Below, piece by piece: positions 11,626 through 21,992 of a stretch of DNA of 64,000 bases. The notes beneath the pieces were generated by a model that ran no database searches, was not told the origin of the DNA, and was given only the letters and a program-made list of their open reading frames with translations. A program made the translations under genes and the position numbers. Origin of the DNA: Artemia franciscana (lineage: Eukaryota; Arthropoda; Branchiopoda; Anostraca; Artemiidae); assembly GCF_032884065.1 (NCBI RefSeq), contig NC_088881.1, forward strand, positions 2,600,001-2,664,000, in the 5' to 3' direction. Position 1 is the first letter of the stretch. Each line of letters opens with the position of its first letter.

Positions 11626-11945
11626 AGGGTATTAATTTAATGCTCTTAGCAGATCCAGAGATGTTTCAGATGCACGCATTTGAAAACCTGGATGCACATA
11701 TTGTCTTTTCATTCATTTTAAAACCCCCCTGAGCATTTTTTTTTTTGACTTTTTATTTAATACCCTTAGCCGATCCTGAGATAATACGGGTACGTCATTT
11801 TGGCAGTCTGGTTGCGCGTAGTGTTTTTGTCATTTGTTTTTTTTTTTTTTTTTTTGTTTTTTTTTCGACATTCTCCTCAACGTTATAAAACAATTCACTA
11901 CTATAAAACAATTTAAAAAAATTGTCAATTTATTAAATTATTATA

Positions 11946-12212
11946 ATCAAATGACTGATGTGCTATTATTTTAATTATTAATTATTATTTATTGATTGTC
12001 ATTTTATTACAATTATATTTTTTTTAAATTAATTTTATTAAATTAGTAATTAAATTAGTTAGTAATTTAATTTAATTTAAATTAGTATTTTCATCAAATG
12101 ACTGATGTGCTATTATTTTAATTATTAATTATTATTTATTGATTGTCATTTTATTACAATTATATTTTTGTTAAATTAATTTTATTAAATTAGTCGAATT
12201 TTAAATTTTCAA
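11946..12212. repeat. Near-identical tandem duplication (147-bp offset)
   Basis: The segment starting atcaaatgactgatgtgc at 11946 is repeated from 12093 almost without change for about 85 bases and recognisably for about 120. The near-identity contrasts with the diverged repeats around it, so the duplication is recent. Confidence 0.85.
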
Positions 12213-12405
12213 ATTTCATTAGGCTATCATTAATATTATTATGATTATATGTTAACTTTGAAATAAACATGAAGTTAAATCCTTTTTTTCTTCTTCTTCC
12301 TAAAACATTTGCGCAGATACTATCTAATTGCTCCAAGTGTCATCTTTTTTCGCTCACCCAAAAATGGATTGAAGCTCTGAATAGTTCATTTAGTCACTCA
12401 AAAAT

Positions 12406-14329
12406 AAAAAAAGGCCTTATCATTAAAATCTAAGTATGCATTCTTTGCCAACGTTCCTGACCTCTATGTAATTTTGCTAAGAAGTGTTAAATGAGGCGGT
12501 TAAAAATTTCAAACAATTTCAGAATAGCCTATTCTTATCGTAACCCTTATACTTTAGAAACGCAAATAAGCGTTGCCCTCTAATATAACCCATGTAATAA
12601 AAATTGCATGTCAGTATTTGGGTTACGACCTGGAGGTTTTAAAGAGGTTTTGTGGTTTTAAAAGTCTTACAAATTTAGCAAAAGGAACACCGTGTCTTAC
12701 CATTTGTTAAACAATGTAATTTTGTGATTAGTTTTTTTCTCTTGAAATCAGCGTTGTTATTTCGTGTTTTAGATGATTTGCTTATGACTCCTTAAAATCA
12801 ATCTACATTGTATTAATGTACTACAGTATCGAAGATATTAAAATACAAACCTAACCCATCAACCACGACTCTCTAAGATTTTCACTTTTTATCCCGTCAA
12901 AAATTATGAAGTTTTTAAGTCAGTATGACGTGTTTGTCGGTATTTCCACAGAACCGTAAAAAAGTAGCTAGTTAAATTTGATAACATTTTCGTCCGTGAA
13001 ATTCAAACAGTGACAGTCTGTTGATTCCCTTTTGCCCCTAGATTTTTAAGAGTACCATTTTCGGTATTTTTATTGAAATATCTTTTTACATTTTAAATAA
13101 AAAACTAAAAATGCAACAAAATCGCTTCTCTAGATTTCAAAGTGCCTTTTGTCTCATCCCTGCATTTTCGTGAATTGGCAGCCCGTGAACACTGTATTCC
13201 TAGAGTAATGTAGTGAAACAATTTCAGATACTAAACTGCCTCTTTTTTTAATCAAAATTAAATGAAGACATAATAACGGATAAAACTTTTCATCAAAATT
13301 GTGATTGTTACACATTTACAATCTGGGATATTACAAATAGGATATACATTTCTGGAGGGGGGTTACACTGAATAACGTTTTTATGTCTATAATTCCCTTT
13401 ACAAGCAACGAAAGTCTCCTAGTGCTGCATGAAAAAACTGATAACCATGAGAAAAACAGAATGGATGTACAGCTTATACGTCCACACAAATTTTCTAAAT
13501 TGTGAGAAAATATGTACATATTTTGCTTAAATTCACTTTATTCTATTCTCAGCAGACATTGCGTACATCATGCTGATGCAGAAATGAATATGGAATGAAA
13601 TGAAATGAAATGAATATTGTAGAAGTAGCGTTGGCGGTGTGTGAAATGTGACTACTTTCAGCAATAATTCCTAGTAGATTTATAACAGTTCTTTTTGTGG
13701 AGCTGTTAAAATAAATATTTAAAAAAGTGAAAATAGCGAGAGGTCATCGCGGTATTGTACAGTGAGGCGGTTCAGAAATTGGATCCAAAACGCAAGGAAT
13801 AGGACGTTATCAGCTTCGATGGGAAATAAGAGACTCGAAGTTTTAATTGAATACTGGAAATAAAAATTAAAACAATGAAATGATTCCTGGAGCAGATCCT
13901 CCTCGATTAAGTTCCATGACCAAACTACAACCGATTTGTCCTATTAAGTTATAGTGCAATCATTATAAAAAGCGCTAAGCCTTATTTTCTATTTCAATGA
14001 TTTCTTTTTCATCCACGACATTATTTCTACTGTATATCTACTTTCCTATTCTTCAATTATTCCATTTCTGTCCTATTCGTAGATGTAGAGGGTGTATTTC
14101 CACTTTTGAAAGTTTTCAAACAAAAGAATCTAATCTTGAACTGATAGATTTTGGGAAGTAAAACAAAACAAAATGACCTGAGAAAATGTGGCAAAACAGG
14201 ACGCATAGAACACTTTTCAAAATTTGACATTAATTAGCCTCAAGATTTTACTTGATGAGGTTTCAAAGGCAGTATGTTTGGAAAAATATTAATGTTGAAC
14301 ATATTATGTAGCGTAATGGACCGCTATTT
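12406..14329. other. Unannotated intronic stretch
   Basis: About 1.9 kb with no supported gene. A short (gaaat)n run sits at about 13590-13612. Confidence 0.3.
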
Positions 14330-14830
14330 TTCTCGATTTCCTTAAGTTGAAAATGAGCGTGGATTAATTAAAAAAAAATGTCTGCTCAAAATAAACAGCA
14401 AATTCGACACTTAAAACGAGCAACACTTTTAAAGCTACTCAATAAATTATAGTATTTTTTTCCGAACTAATGAGGGGCTGCCCCTCCCCTCAATGATGCC
14501 ACAACTGTTCAGGTTGGGGGACTGTAAATTTCTTGTTTTGAGTTTCCAACAATGGTGATTCCAATGGTGTCACTTTCATATCGATCCACCGTTATTTTTG
14601 AGGGGTTTCAAGCTCTATTTCAAAATTCCTAAAAGTTTGTTTTCGCTAAAAAAAAATTTATATTTAAGATAAACCTATGTAATAGTTATGACTCCTAATC
14701 GCCTAAATGAAAACTTTTGGTCACAATGCAGTTCTTTTTGAATTGCGTTCTTAAGGTTTTGGTTGCAGTTCGCTCTTTACTTGATTGCCACTATGGCTGC
14801 AACCAATGGCCAGTTGCAGCCAAGTTTTGT
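14330..14830 (+). mobile_element. Element C, copy 1
   Basis: This is a second family with the same end layout as element A. Shared with 61440-61790 (opposite strand) are the words for a 'caatggtgt..cactttcat' block, 'gaggggtttcaagctc' and a terminal part containing 'ggttgcagttcgctctttact' followed by a ctgcaacc stem. Reading the reverse strand, the end is stem, then gtaaagagcgaactg, then aaccaaaacc, which parallels the element A end (stem, agtaaggagcgac, aaccaaaactc). No coding region was recognised. Confidence 0.6.
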
Positions 14831-15299
14831 ATACCACACATGAACAAGAAACTGTTCAGACATTGGCGCCTTGACAAAGACATGTCAAGACTTGTAAGTC
14901 TAATTACGTAAATAATTTAATAAGTAATTAAATAAGTCCAATTAAATTCAATTAAGCAAGTCTAATAACTAAGTCAAAAAGTCTACTAATTTGAAGCAGA
15001 AGTCTAGTCAGACACGTATGTAGTCACCGCTTCACCAAGGGTGCTTATAATAAAGTGACAACACTGGCCCTTAAGCCTAAAAAGGATATTTGGAAGAGCC
15101 TGTCTCCATGAGCTTTTGGAATCGTCAGGAGCCAAAAACAGATCTTTTGTTGATGTTAGTGGTTTTGTATTTGTTGATACTTGGGGAAATTACAGGCGTT
15201 TGAACTGACAACGCTGTTAGAAAAACCATAAGCTCAGATTTTTCCCTTAATAAAAAGCCTGTGAATGAGATATATTGGTAAGTGCTTCAATTCACAAAA
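14831..15299. other. Unannotated intronic stretch
   Basis: Nothing beyond scattered short 'aattaagtctaat' type words at 14900-15000. Confidence 0.3.
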
Positions 15300-15870
15300 T
15301 TTTATGGGAGGGGGGATTGGAAGAACTTGTCGTTTTTAATTTTTTCCATGAAAATACAAAAAAAAGGCATTTTGAATGAAAACACCCCAAAAAAGGTATC
15401 TTTAGAAATTTAGGACCAGTGCAAAGAATTCTAGGAGACACATGCCCCCCCAATGGATACCACTGTGTATTGGCTGATCTGGATGTTCCGTAGGAGCTAA
15501 GAGTTTATGTAAATTCACTTCTTGGTTTGCATACGTTTGAATTTACTGGGGGAGGAGGGGTTACCCTGAAGGCAAAAATAGGTGAATTTTTGAAAAGTAC
15601 GGTTTAATACGGAAAAAATCATAATAACTTGGACAGTAAACGCCAAGGATAAAAGTCTTCTTCTGTGCTTACACGTTGTCAGGGTCGCTGGACGAAGTTC
15701 TGGAAAATAGCTTTCTCTTATCATCCGCTACAAAGTTTATAGCATTTCATGTAGCAGGAGTGGAAAAGGTATTTTTTAGTGAAAATACACCAAAAAATTA
15801 TTTTTATATCAAGAGCTGGGGCGAAAATTCACGGGGTACTTAGCCCTCTGCCCCCCCCCCATTATGCTCT
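15300..15870. repeat. Two related G/C-run repeats with 'gaaaatac..aaaaaagg' core
   Basis: At about 15300-15460 and 15725-15870 there is a segment with 'tgaaaa(t/c)acaccaaaaaa' followed by 'acacatgccccccc' or 'tctgcccccccccc'. Similar 'ttcattgaaaatacc' words occur at about 23720 and 28970. This suggests a small dispersed repeat family, poorly delimited. Confidence 0.4.
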
Positions 15871-17441
15871 ATTGAAGTTGACAATCAATGCAAAGTCACT
15901 TCTTGTTTTCTATTTTAGCTTGCACAGTAGGTAGAACGTGTCGCGCCCCATGCTGTTGCTTTTTTATATACATAAGTCGCAATATGTTTTTCTTATTGTT
16001 TATCAAGACAGGAACATTTATCTTCCGCCAATTTTTTTCTCTGTCCACATTTATCTAGCAGGATGACTTTGATAAGTAGGGTCTCTGAAGCGTCTCTAAA
16101 ATAGAGAAAGCGTGCCACTCGTTCACAACTAGTGGCCCGCCCAAGATTTAAATCCAGTGGGGGTTTCTGGACTGTAAACTGACTATAATAAAAGTCTTTT
16201 AATATTAAGCTGTAACTGGAATAACAGGTCTCGTGGCCTTGAATAAAGACACTAATGATTGACACTGGAATAGAAGATTATCACCTGTATATTATGGTTT
16301 AGTTGGTCTATTTTAGTTTTATATATTTTTCTTATTTATGTAAATATTCGTTTGATTTTTATTCTATTAGTTTTCCTTTACTGGCCATTGACCCGTTTGT
16401 CATTTTCATATTCTTTCCTTTGTTTTGTCATGGCTAGCCAGTTCGTCTTTAGATCTTTGGTTATGATATTGGTAATTGTGCTTGTTCTTTGTCTTCATGT
16501 TTTGCCATTGGCTGAAAATCCTCGTTTTCTTACCTATTTGATTTTATTTTTCTTTTATTATATCCTTTCCTCTCTTGGTTTTATGCGTCATAAAGTCAAA
16601 GGTGCTATTTTGAGGAGCAAAAAAATGGAATAACAAAACCATCCCCTTCTAGATTTTTTTAAATCCCTTTTTCGTGTCTTCATTAAAAAAGAATTGAATA
16701 ACTCTTGACAACCCTGAAATTTCCTAAATCGGCAACCCTGCACGTAATACCTTTTGAATTATTGTAGCCACTTAATTTGGATGAATTTCTCCTTTCGCCA
16801 TTCTCAATTATGGCTAAACTTCAGAGCAGAATTTACCCTTTAGCCTACGGCAAACAACAATATAACAATTCTTGTTTTAGAATTTTCGTGCGTGCCTTCA
16901 TGAGGTACCCATCCATAACATGAATTAGAGAGAACTTAAGCGCTTTCTATTGCGTAATATATAAAAAAAAAACAGGTACATTATTTCTATTGCCACTTCT
17001 TCTCTCCCGAGTGTTCCCGTAGACTCTTGTCCAAGGGGTCGTTCACTTCGGAAAATCATACATAACAGGTTGCGTTCGCTACATGCGCCATGAAGTGTGT
17101 CATGCGTGACAAGAAGAGGCGCATAATCGTGTAAGTTTGTCAGGGACAGTGGAGCAATTTGTGCTCCGAGAGGGTAACCAGGTGGCAAAGACTGGGTGAT
17201 CCCTTGCTTTGGTCAATAAAGTAAACCAGATTCGCTAACCCTGTCCACACTGGTTGAAAGTTGAAATTGTCATAATCTTCTGTACTATTACAAAAATTCC
17301 ATACTGTGAATACCTTTGTTTGTCTAGGGGGTGGGCGGGGGGGGGTATCGATAGCTAACAAATTTTTGCAGCCAGTGGTCCTTTCAATCAATTAGATTTA
17401 ATTCCATTTGAACCGATTTAACTCTCGCCGTTATATTTCAG
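15871..17441. other. Unannotated intronic stretch before the acceptor
   Basis: A 93-codon hydrophobic frame on the + strand (16352-16633) has no recognisable domain or splice context and is T-rich. I do not call it a gene. The stretch ends in the acceptor ttatatttcag. Confidence 0.3.
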
Positions 17442-17796
17442 ATGTCCACTTTGTGAGCGGTGCTTCGGGCAACAAACTAACCTAGATCGACACTTACGGA
17501 AGCATGAATCAGACGGCCCAACAATAATGGATGGGGATTGCAAACCACCAGAAAGACCATTCTTTGGCATACGATCTCCTTATGCGTTTCCTCTGAACGA
17601 CGGATCTTGTTGTGGCAACTCTAAAGTCAATTCTTCAGAGGAAGACGGAGAGGAAAGTGACGTTGAAGTTGATGCTAGTGATAATGAAAGTGAAGTAAAT
17701 TTTAGTGTAGGAGTAATTAGTAAGATTAGTGACAAGCCGGATAAAGAACAAAACTCCTCTGTTGGTATACCTGCCTTAGAAAAAGTACAAAGCTAA
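17442..17796 (+). CDS. Hamlet / PRDM3-PRDM16-like protein, probable terminal exon with finger 3 and acidic tail
   Basis: It starts right after tatttcag at 17441. Its first base completes the Arg codon split from the exon ending at 3264. It opens with a C2H2 finger (C-x2-C-x12-H-x3-H, with the family words [16 protein letters not shown]) that completes the three-finger C-terminal cluster. About 40 residues later comes an acidic serine-rich segment ([20 protein letters not shown]), matching the acidic region that follows these fingers in vertebrate MECOM/PRDM16. The frame stops at 17794-17796. The exon may instead be spliced at an internal gtaaga (17720), so the true C-terminus is uncertain. 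The tail is much shorter than in vertebrate relatives. Confidence 0.88.
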
Positions 17797-18490
17797 TGCT
17801 TTCAAAACCGTCAGTGAAAGTGACTTTAGCAACACCTTAAAAGAGCAAGAGAGAGTTCTTAAGCATCTTAAAGAGAGACGAGGGTAAATGTAAGTGTCAG
17901 GAACGTAGAGAGGGTTTTCTGGGGGAGGGGGTAAAAACATCAGATTTCGTTAAATAATTTGGGTAAGAAATATTCAAAAGCTAAAAAAAGTTAGAATTTA
18001 TGGGACAAGGCCATTGCCCTGCGAACGTCCCTGGTTAGTATTTTAAAATACGTGTCGTATTTTCGAAGACACTAAGGAGCAAAAGCAGATACGTTTATGC
18101 GTGTCTATAATGCGTAATATGTGTGCGTAATTTATAAATTCAAATGAAAGGCTTCATAGTCTCTGTCTTTCTCTCTTTCTTTCTCTGTCTATTCTTTTCC
18201 ATCTACTACTCGTCCTTTTCTTCCCTCCCCCCTCATTCATTTCCTCCAATCAATGTATAGGGTAGACATTGCATTGCTTTTTTAACAAAAAATCATCTGT
18301 TCTGGGGTTATAGCTCGGTAGGAGAATTTTGGCGAAGGACTACTATAGTTAAGCTATAGTTAGACATCTGTGTTGCAAAAACAGTTAAAAGCACGTATGG
18401 ATGAATGTGTTTCTGGTTGAACAAAGATTGTTATACAAGGGAGGTTAGATTTAGAAGAAGGGAAAGAAAAACAAAGAAATTATGCATATG
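17797..18490 (+). other. Probable 3' UTR / spacer downstream of the hamlet-like gene
   Basis: There is no further coding sequence that I can support. A pyrimidine-rich (tctttctctctttc) tract lies at about 18160-18220. Confidence 0.35.
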
Positions 18491-18494
18491 ACAT

Positions 18495-18860
18495 AGGACA
18501 TCGACATTTCTCGCACTACTTCACATCACAAGTACTAAGATGAATACATATCTACTTTTTTTTTCGTAAAACAACCATTTAAATTAAATCTTTCCCTTTT
18601 AGGTATATTTTCGTATGTGAATCAACCATAATATCAACAATAAAAACGTATCAGTAGCCATAAAGGTATAAGTCATAATAAATAATTCTCCAATAAATTC
18701 CGTAAGACTTTTTTTTGCTATTTCGCATCATGAATACTAAGATGAATATATGTTTATTTTTTTCATAGAACAAGCCCTTAAATTAAAAACTTTCCCATTA
18801 GAGCATTTTTCCTGCGAATCAACCTCAATACCAACATATCATACTGTCCTAATTATTTTA
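18495..18860. repeat. Diverged tandem duplication, ~197-bp unit
   Basis: The phrase 'actaagatgaatacatatctac', followed by a T-run, 'taaattaaa' and 'tttccc', recurs about 197 bases later ('actaagatgaatatatgtttat' and so on), with matching 'gaatcaacc' words. Two copies, clearly diverged. Confidence 0.6.
18639..18644 (+). terminator. Candidate polyadenylation signal AATAAA
   Basis: This canonical hexamer lies about 840 bases past the stop codon of the zinc-finger gene. Such hexamers are common in AT-rich DNA and others follow at about 18680, so it is only a candidate. Confidence 0.25.
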
Positions 18861-19166
18861 TATCAATTAAGACAAACAACAAGACATGGAACTGGAGTGA
18901 TTATAATGAGTGACATAATAATGACCAGAAAAAAATGAAAGCACGTTTCAGACAAGAGCCAGATTTCGCTTCGGCAGCCCGCGTCGTCCGGTCAAAAAGT
19001 GCGCTTGTGTTGGTTAACACTCAGCCCGCTTCAGCTTCGGATTAGAAATAAAAAATTCGCTCTAAAGGTCGGCAAATTTCTGATTGAATTAAATAAAGTA
19101 CTGTTTATGCAGCGATTAAAATAAACCATTAAAATAAACAATGAATATAATTTTTGTAGATAACTT

Positions 19167-19415
19167 CGAAGACTACACTGCCTTTCCATGACGAAGATAT
19201 AACAGTTTAAACAGGGATGAAACCTTTTAATCGACAGTGAAACAAATATAAAATTTTTTAACTGAATATTTCGGACGCATATACCGTGTCCAACACCAGC
19301 AGTAAAACTGTTTATGATGATGAATACTGTACATGTATATGAAATAATCACTAAAAAAATTTATATTTTTTCACTGTCGATTAAAAGCTTTCATCCCTAT
19401 TTTGAACTGTTATAT
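19167..19415. mobile_element. Foldback MITE, family G copy 1
   Basis: 'aacagtttaaacagggatgaaaccttttaatcgacagtg' type sequence on the left is answered by its reverse complement on the right (cactgtcgattaaaag, ctttcatccctattttgaactg). The same ends and the outer 'gactacactgcctttccatga' word occur at 30693-30926. It carries no protein. Confidence 0.75.
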
Positions 19416-19900
19416 TTTCAATATAATTTGACGTCCACGAATTTCAGTTTCGATCAAACACGATATTGAAAGAAGAATTCTAATCCTCGGGGAGATAATT
19501 TTTGCTTGCTTGGCCATCTTTCACGTTGTCCAGTAAAAAAGAAAAAACTAATCATATCTACAAACATTCGGTTCGTTTCTGCTTCTGACCTAAAAATGAA
19601 AAATTTGTCCCTGCGGTCGGCAAAAATGTTTCTAAAATAAATGAAAATTTTCTGTTCTTGGACTGATAAAACAGACTAGTAGAGTTAAATCAAACCACTA
19701 TTATTAATTAAATTTTTTAAATCATTAAAACTGAACCAATAAAATAGATCTTGGTTTTTCGTGATATTTTATAAAACAACGTCAATGAATTTCGCTTTCG
19801 ATTAGATATGACAGCAACAAGATAATTCTAATCCATCAGGTATTGATTTTTGCCTAGGCAGTCCTCTCTCATGTATTTTGTCAAAAAATATGATCATGTA

Positions 19901-20026
19901 CACCCCCCCCCCCAGAATATTTGTCCGACTCGTAAAAACCTAACAAAAATGAATATAAACAAATTTGTGATACATTTTTTGAAGTTTTTTGCACACCCCC
20001 CCCCCACGAAAAAATATACAACCCTG
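19901..20026. mobile_element. Short hAT-like MITE, family F copy with 8-bp duplication
   Basis: The core words 'tttgtccgactcgtaaaaac' and 'aacaaaaatgaatataaaca' identify the family. It is flanked by atcatgta (19893-19900) and attatgta (20027-20034), 7 of 8 identical. The right end reads caggg in reverse, like a hAT terminus. The ends are shortened relative to the copy at 53566. Confidence 0.6.
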
Positions 20027-20292
20027 ATTATGTATCCAATATTCGGTTCGTTTCTGCTTCAGATCAGAAACAGGAAAAATTCCTCCCTACGGTCGGCAAA
20101 ATTATGTCTAAACTAAGTCAAGGCATCATATTTATGCATTAATAAAACTGAAACATAAAAATTAGTTAGAGCAATTTAAATTAATTAAATCCCTTTAAAT
20201 GAATCTTGCTATTTTCTGAATATATTCAGGGAAGGCTTCAGTGAATTTCGCTTTCAATCAGGCATAATGGCCAAAAATAACATCGCTTGAGG

Positions 20293-20470
20293 CCAATTCA
20301 CAGTGCAGTTTTACCAAAAACGGGATTTAGCTAGCGCTAATTTGAGCCAATCACATTTCGTATAGAATTTTCTAATTGGCTGAAAGAAATTATGACAAAT
20401 TCTGATTAGTTCAAATTAGCACTAGCTAATTTCCAATATTAGCAAAATCTCATTGTGGTTGAGCCTTTAG
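20293..20470. mobile_element. Foldback MITE, family H copy 1
   Basis: Arms of about 75 bp are imperfect inverted repeats, for example 'tagctagcgctaatttgagccaat' on the left against 'ttcaaattagcactagctaa' on the right. A second copy lies at 21832-21992. Non-coding. Confidence 0.65.
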
Positions 20471-20562
20471 ACATCCTAGCTTCGCAAAATTTACCGCCAT
20501 CTCTGAAAAAGTAATAGTTTTCCCTGTTCAAAACGGATTTATTAATCCCCTCAGCCGCAGGA

Positions 20563-20893
20563 GGTAAAAAAAAGTTAAAAAGGTAAAGGATGAGGCACTA
20601 GACCCTTAAGGTCCAAACCAGCGGTACTGATCTCCGTCTCAAGACCCTTCAGCCAGGAATTGCAATGGGGGGATCAGGGCCTGCCATCCTGTGCTTTTGA
20701 CACCCCTCCTGTTTACCTTCCCCAGATTTCTCCAGGTATCCATTTAGTCCTGGGTTGACTCTGGCTGAGCTTATAGAGTCACGTCACTGACCGTGAATGA
20801 TTGGGTACGCTAGGATTCGAATACTCGCCCTCTCGGAAAAATGATCCTAAATGCAGCGCACCAATCCACTCGGCTAGAGCGCAAGAGGTGCTC
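20563..20893 (-). mobile_element. tRNA-derived SINE, family S1 (nearly complete)
   Basis: Read on the - strand, it begins with a tRNA-like head: box A 'tagccgagtgg' and box B 'tattcgaatcc', about 55 bases apart, matching RNA polymerase III promoter boxes. A body follows that is shared with 43391-43627 and 58150-58310 (words tataagctcagccagagtc, ggagaaatctggggaaggtaa, caggatggcaggcc). It ends in 'cctttacctttttaa', a short repeat tail. SINEs are copied by a LINE reverse transcriptase; no partner LINE was recognised nearby. Confidence 0.8.
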
Positions 20894-21831
20894 AAGTTAG
20901 CTATTTTCGTGTTATCAGTGTGAAATAAAAAGTTTCCAATCTTATTTTTTATTTATAGTGATATTGCAGTAAAATAAGTAGTAGCAAAAAAAGTTTGAAT
21001 TTGATGCAATTTGCAGGCTCATGCAGGTTTTATCTATTTTATTTCTCGCTTCAGTGATTATAAATTTTACTTTGACGTCAGCTTTTTTCTTCTAATCTTT
21101 GTAGATCTCTCACAAAAAAAATAATAAATAAAAAAGGATAGTTGACAAGATTTCGACAGTTGCTGACAAATGTCGATGAATCATTCTGCTTGCTGAACCC
21201 AAAAGTAATAATCAGGATAAGCAATGAGCGTGACTGATTTACTAATATTTTCGTTTTAGCGAAGACAAAATCTTTTGATTACAAGGTGACCAATTAAAAA
21301 ACTAATTAATATAGCAAAACTGCTTTAATTAATAGCGATAATGTGACCTATTCATTTTGCAAAAGAAATAAAGGTAATAATTTGCCACATAAGATGGTAA
21401 AACCAAAAAATAAAGCACAATGGACATTCAAAATGAAGTCCAGTTATTTGATTTGATTTTGGAAACTCGCAAACCCATATAGTAAAAGTAGGTAAGTAAG
21501 CCCATATAGTAAAAAAAAAAATGAAAACTCAGTTTTTATCTATGAAAAAAAAAAATCCATTGGCAGTGACGGTGTTGGTGGTCTTCGGTATTACAGGGTC
21601 GTAGCTCCAGAGTTTGTATGGGGGGACCAAGATGGATCCACATCCGGAGAGTGAAGGGGCATAGGATAAATAGGTTTTCTCCAAATTATCGGGGGGGGTG
21701 CAACTGTCCCCATGACCCCCCCCCACAAACGTTTCATTGGGTATTAGTGGATGTCAAATAAAAAAAAGTGGTTGAAAAGTCAACAAAAATAGATGAAAGA
21801 TATTCGACGACAAACAGCTTAAGAACCATTA
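20894..21831. other. Unannotated spacer
   Basis: No gene. A G/C-run block at 21590-21725 ('ggggggaccaagatggatcc' to 'gacccccccccac') may be a decayed MITE. The phrase 'cccatatagtaaaa' is duplicated at 21473 and 21500. Confidence 0.3.
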
Positions 21832-21992
21832 GCAATGGAGTTCCACTAATACCGAGATATGGCTAATTTGAACTAATCAGAATTTTTCATAGAATGATTC
21901 GGCCAATCAGGAAAGTCTACAGAAAATCTTATTGGCTCAAATTAGCGCTAGTTGAATCTCAGTAAAATATTAGTAGAATTACACTGTACATT
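21832..21992. mobile_element. Foldback MITE, family H copy 2
   Basis: It contains 'ggctaatttgaactaatcagaattttt' on the left and 'cttattggctcaaattagcgctag' on the right, in inverted arrangement, matching copy 1. Confidence 0.6.

Larger units (their letters stand above)
11360..12405. repeat. Duplicated segment pair enclosing AT-rich repeats
   Basis: Sequence at about 11365-11465 (cgcagatattatctaattgct, then 'tcatttagtcact') reappears in the same orientation, diverged, at about 12285-12400 (cgcagatactatctaattgct, then 'tcatttagtcact'). Between the copies lie a family F fragment near 11495-11625, homopolymer runs (C at 11581, T at 11840) and a recent tandem duplication. It may be a segmental duplication or two copies of one repeat. 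Confidence 0.6.
3265..17441 (+). other. Intron of the hamlet-like gene (14.2 kb)
   Basis: It is bounded by a gtaagt donor and a tatttcag acceptor that restore an Arg codon and the [12 protein letters not shown] linker between fingers two and three. It contains two element A copies, short MITEs, a 165-bp tandem repeat, an element C copy and simple repeats. No further exon of this gene is needed between these two, because the zinc-finger linker is continuous. Confidence 0.85.
18955..20290. repeat. Three-copy tandem array (~300-340-bp unit) broken by two MITE insertions
   Basis: The word 'ggtcggcaaa' with upstream 'ttcg..tctgcttc' sequence occurs at 19067, 19613 and 20090. 'gaatttc(a/g)(g/c)tttcgat' with downstream text occurs at about 19440, 19790 and 20245. 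Removing the inserts at 19167-19415 and 19901-20026 leaves spacings of about 300 and 340 bp. The array is therefore older than both insertions. Confidence 0.65.

Noticed and set aside
16352-16633. 93-codon hydrophobic + strand frame
   Set aside because: T-rich DNA produces Phe/Leu/Ile strings. There is no conserved motif and no supporting exon structure inside the hamlet intron.
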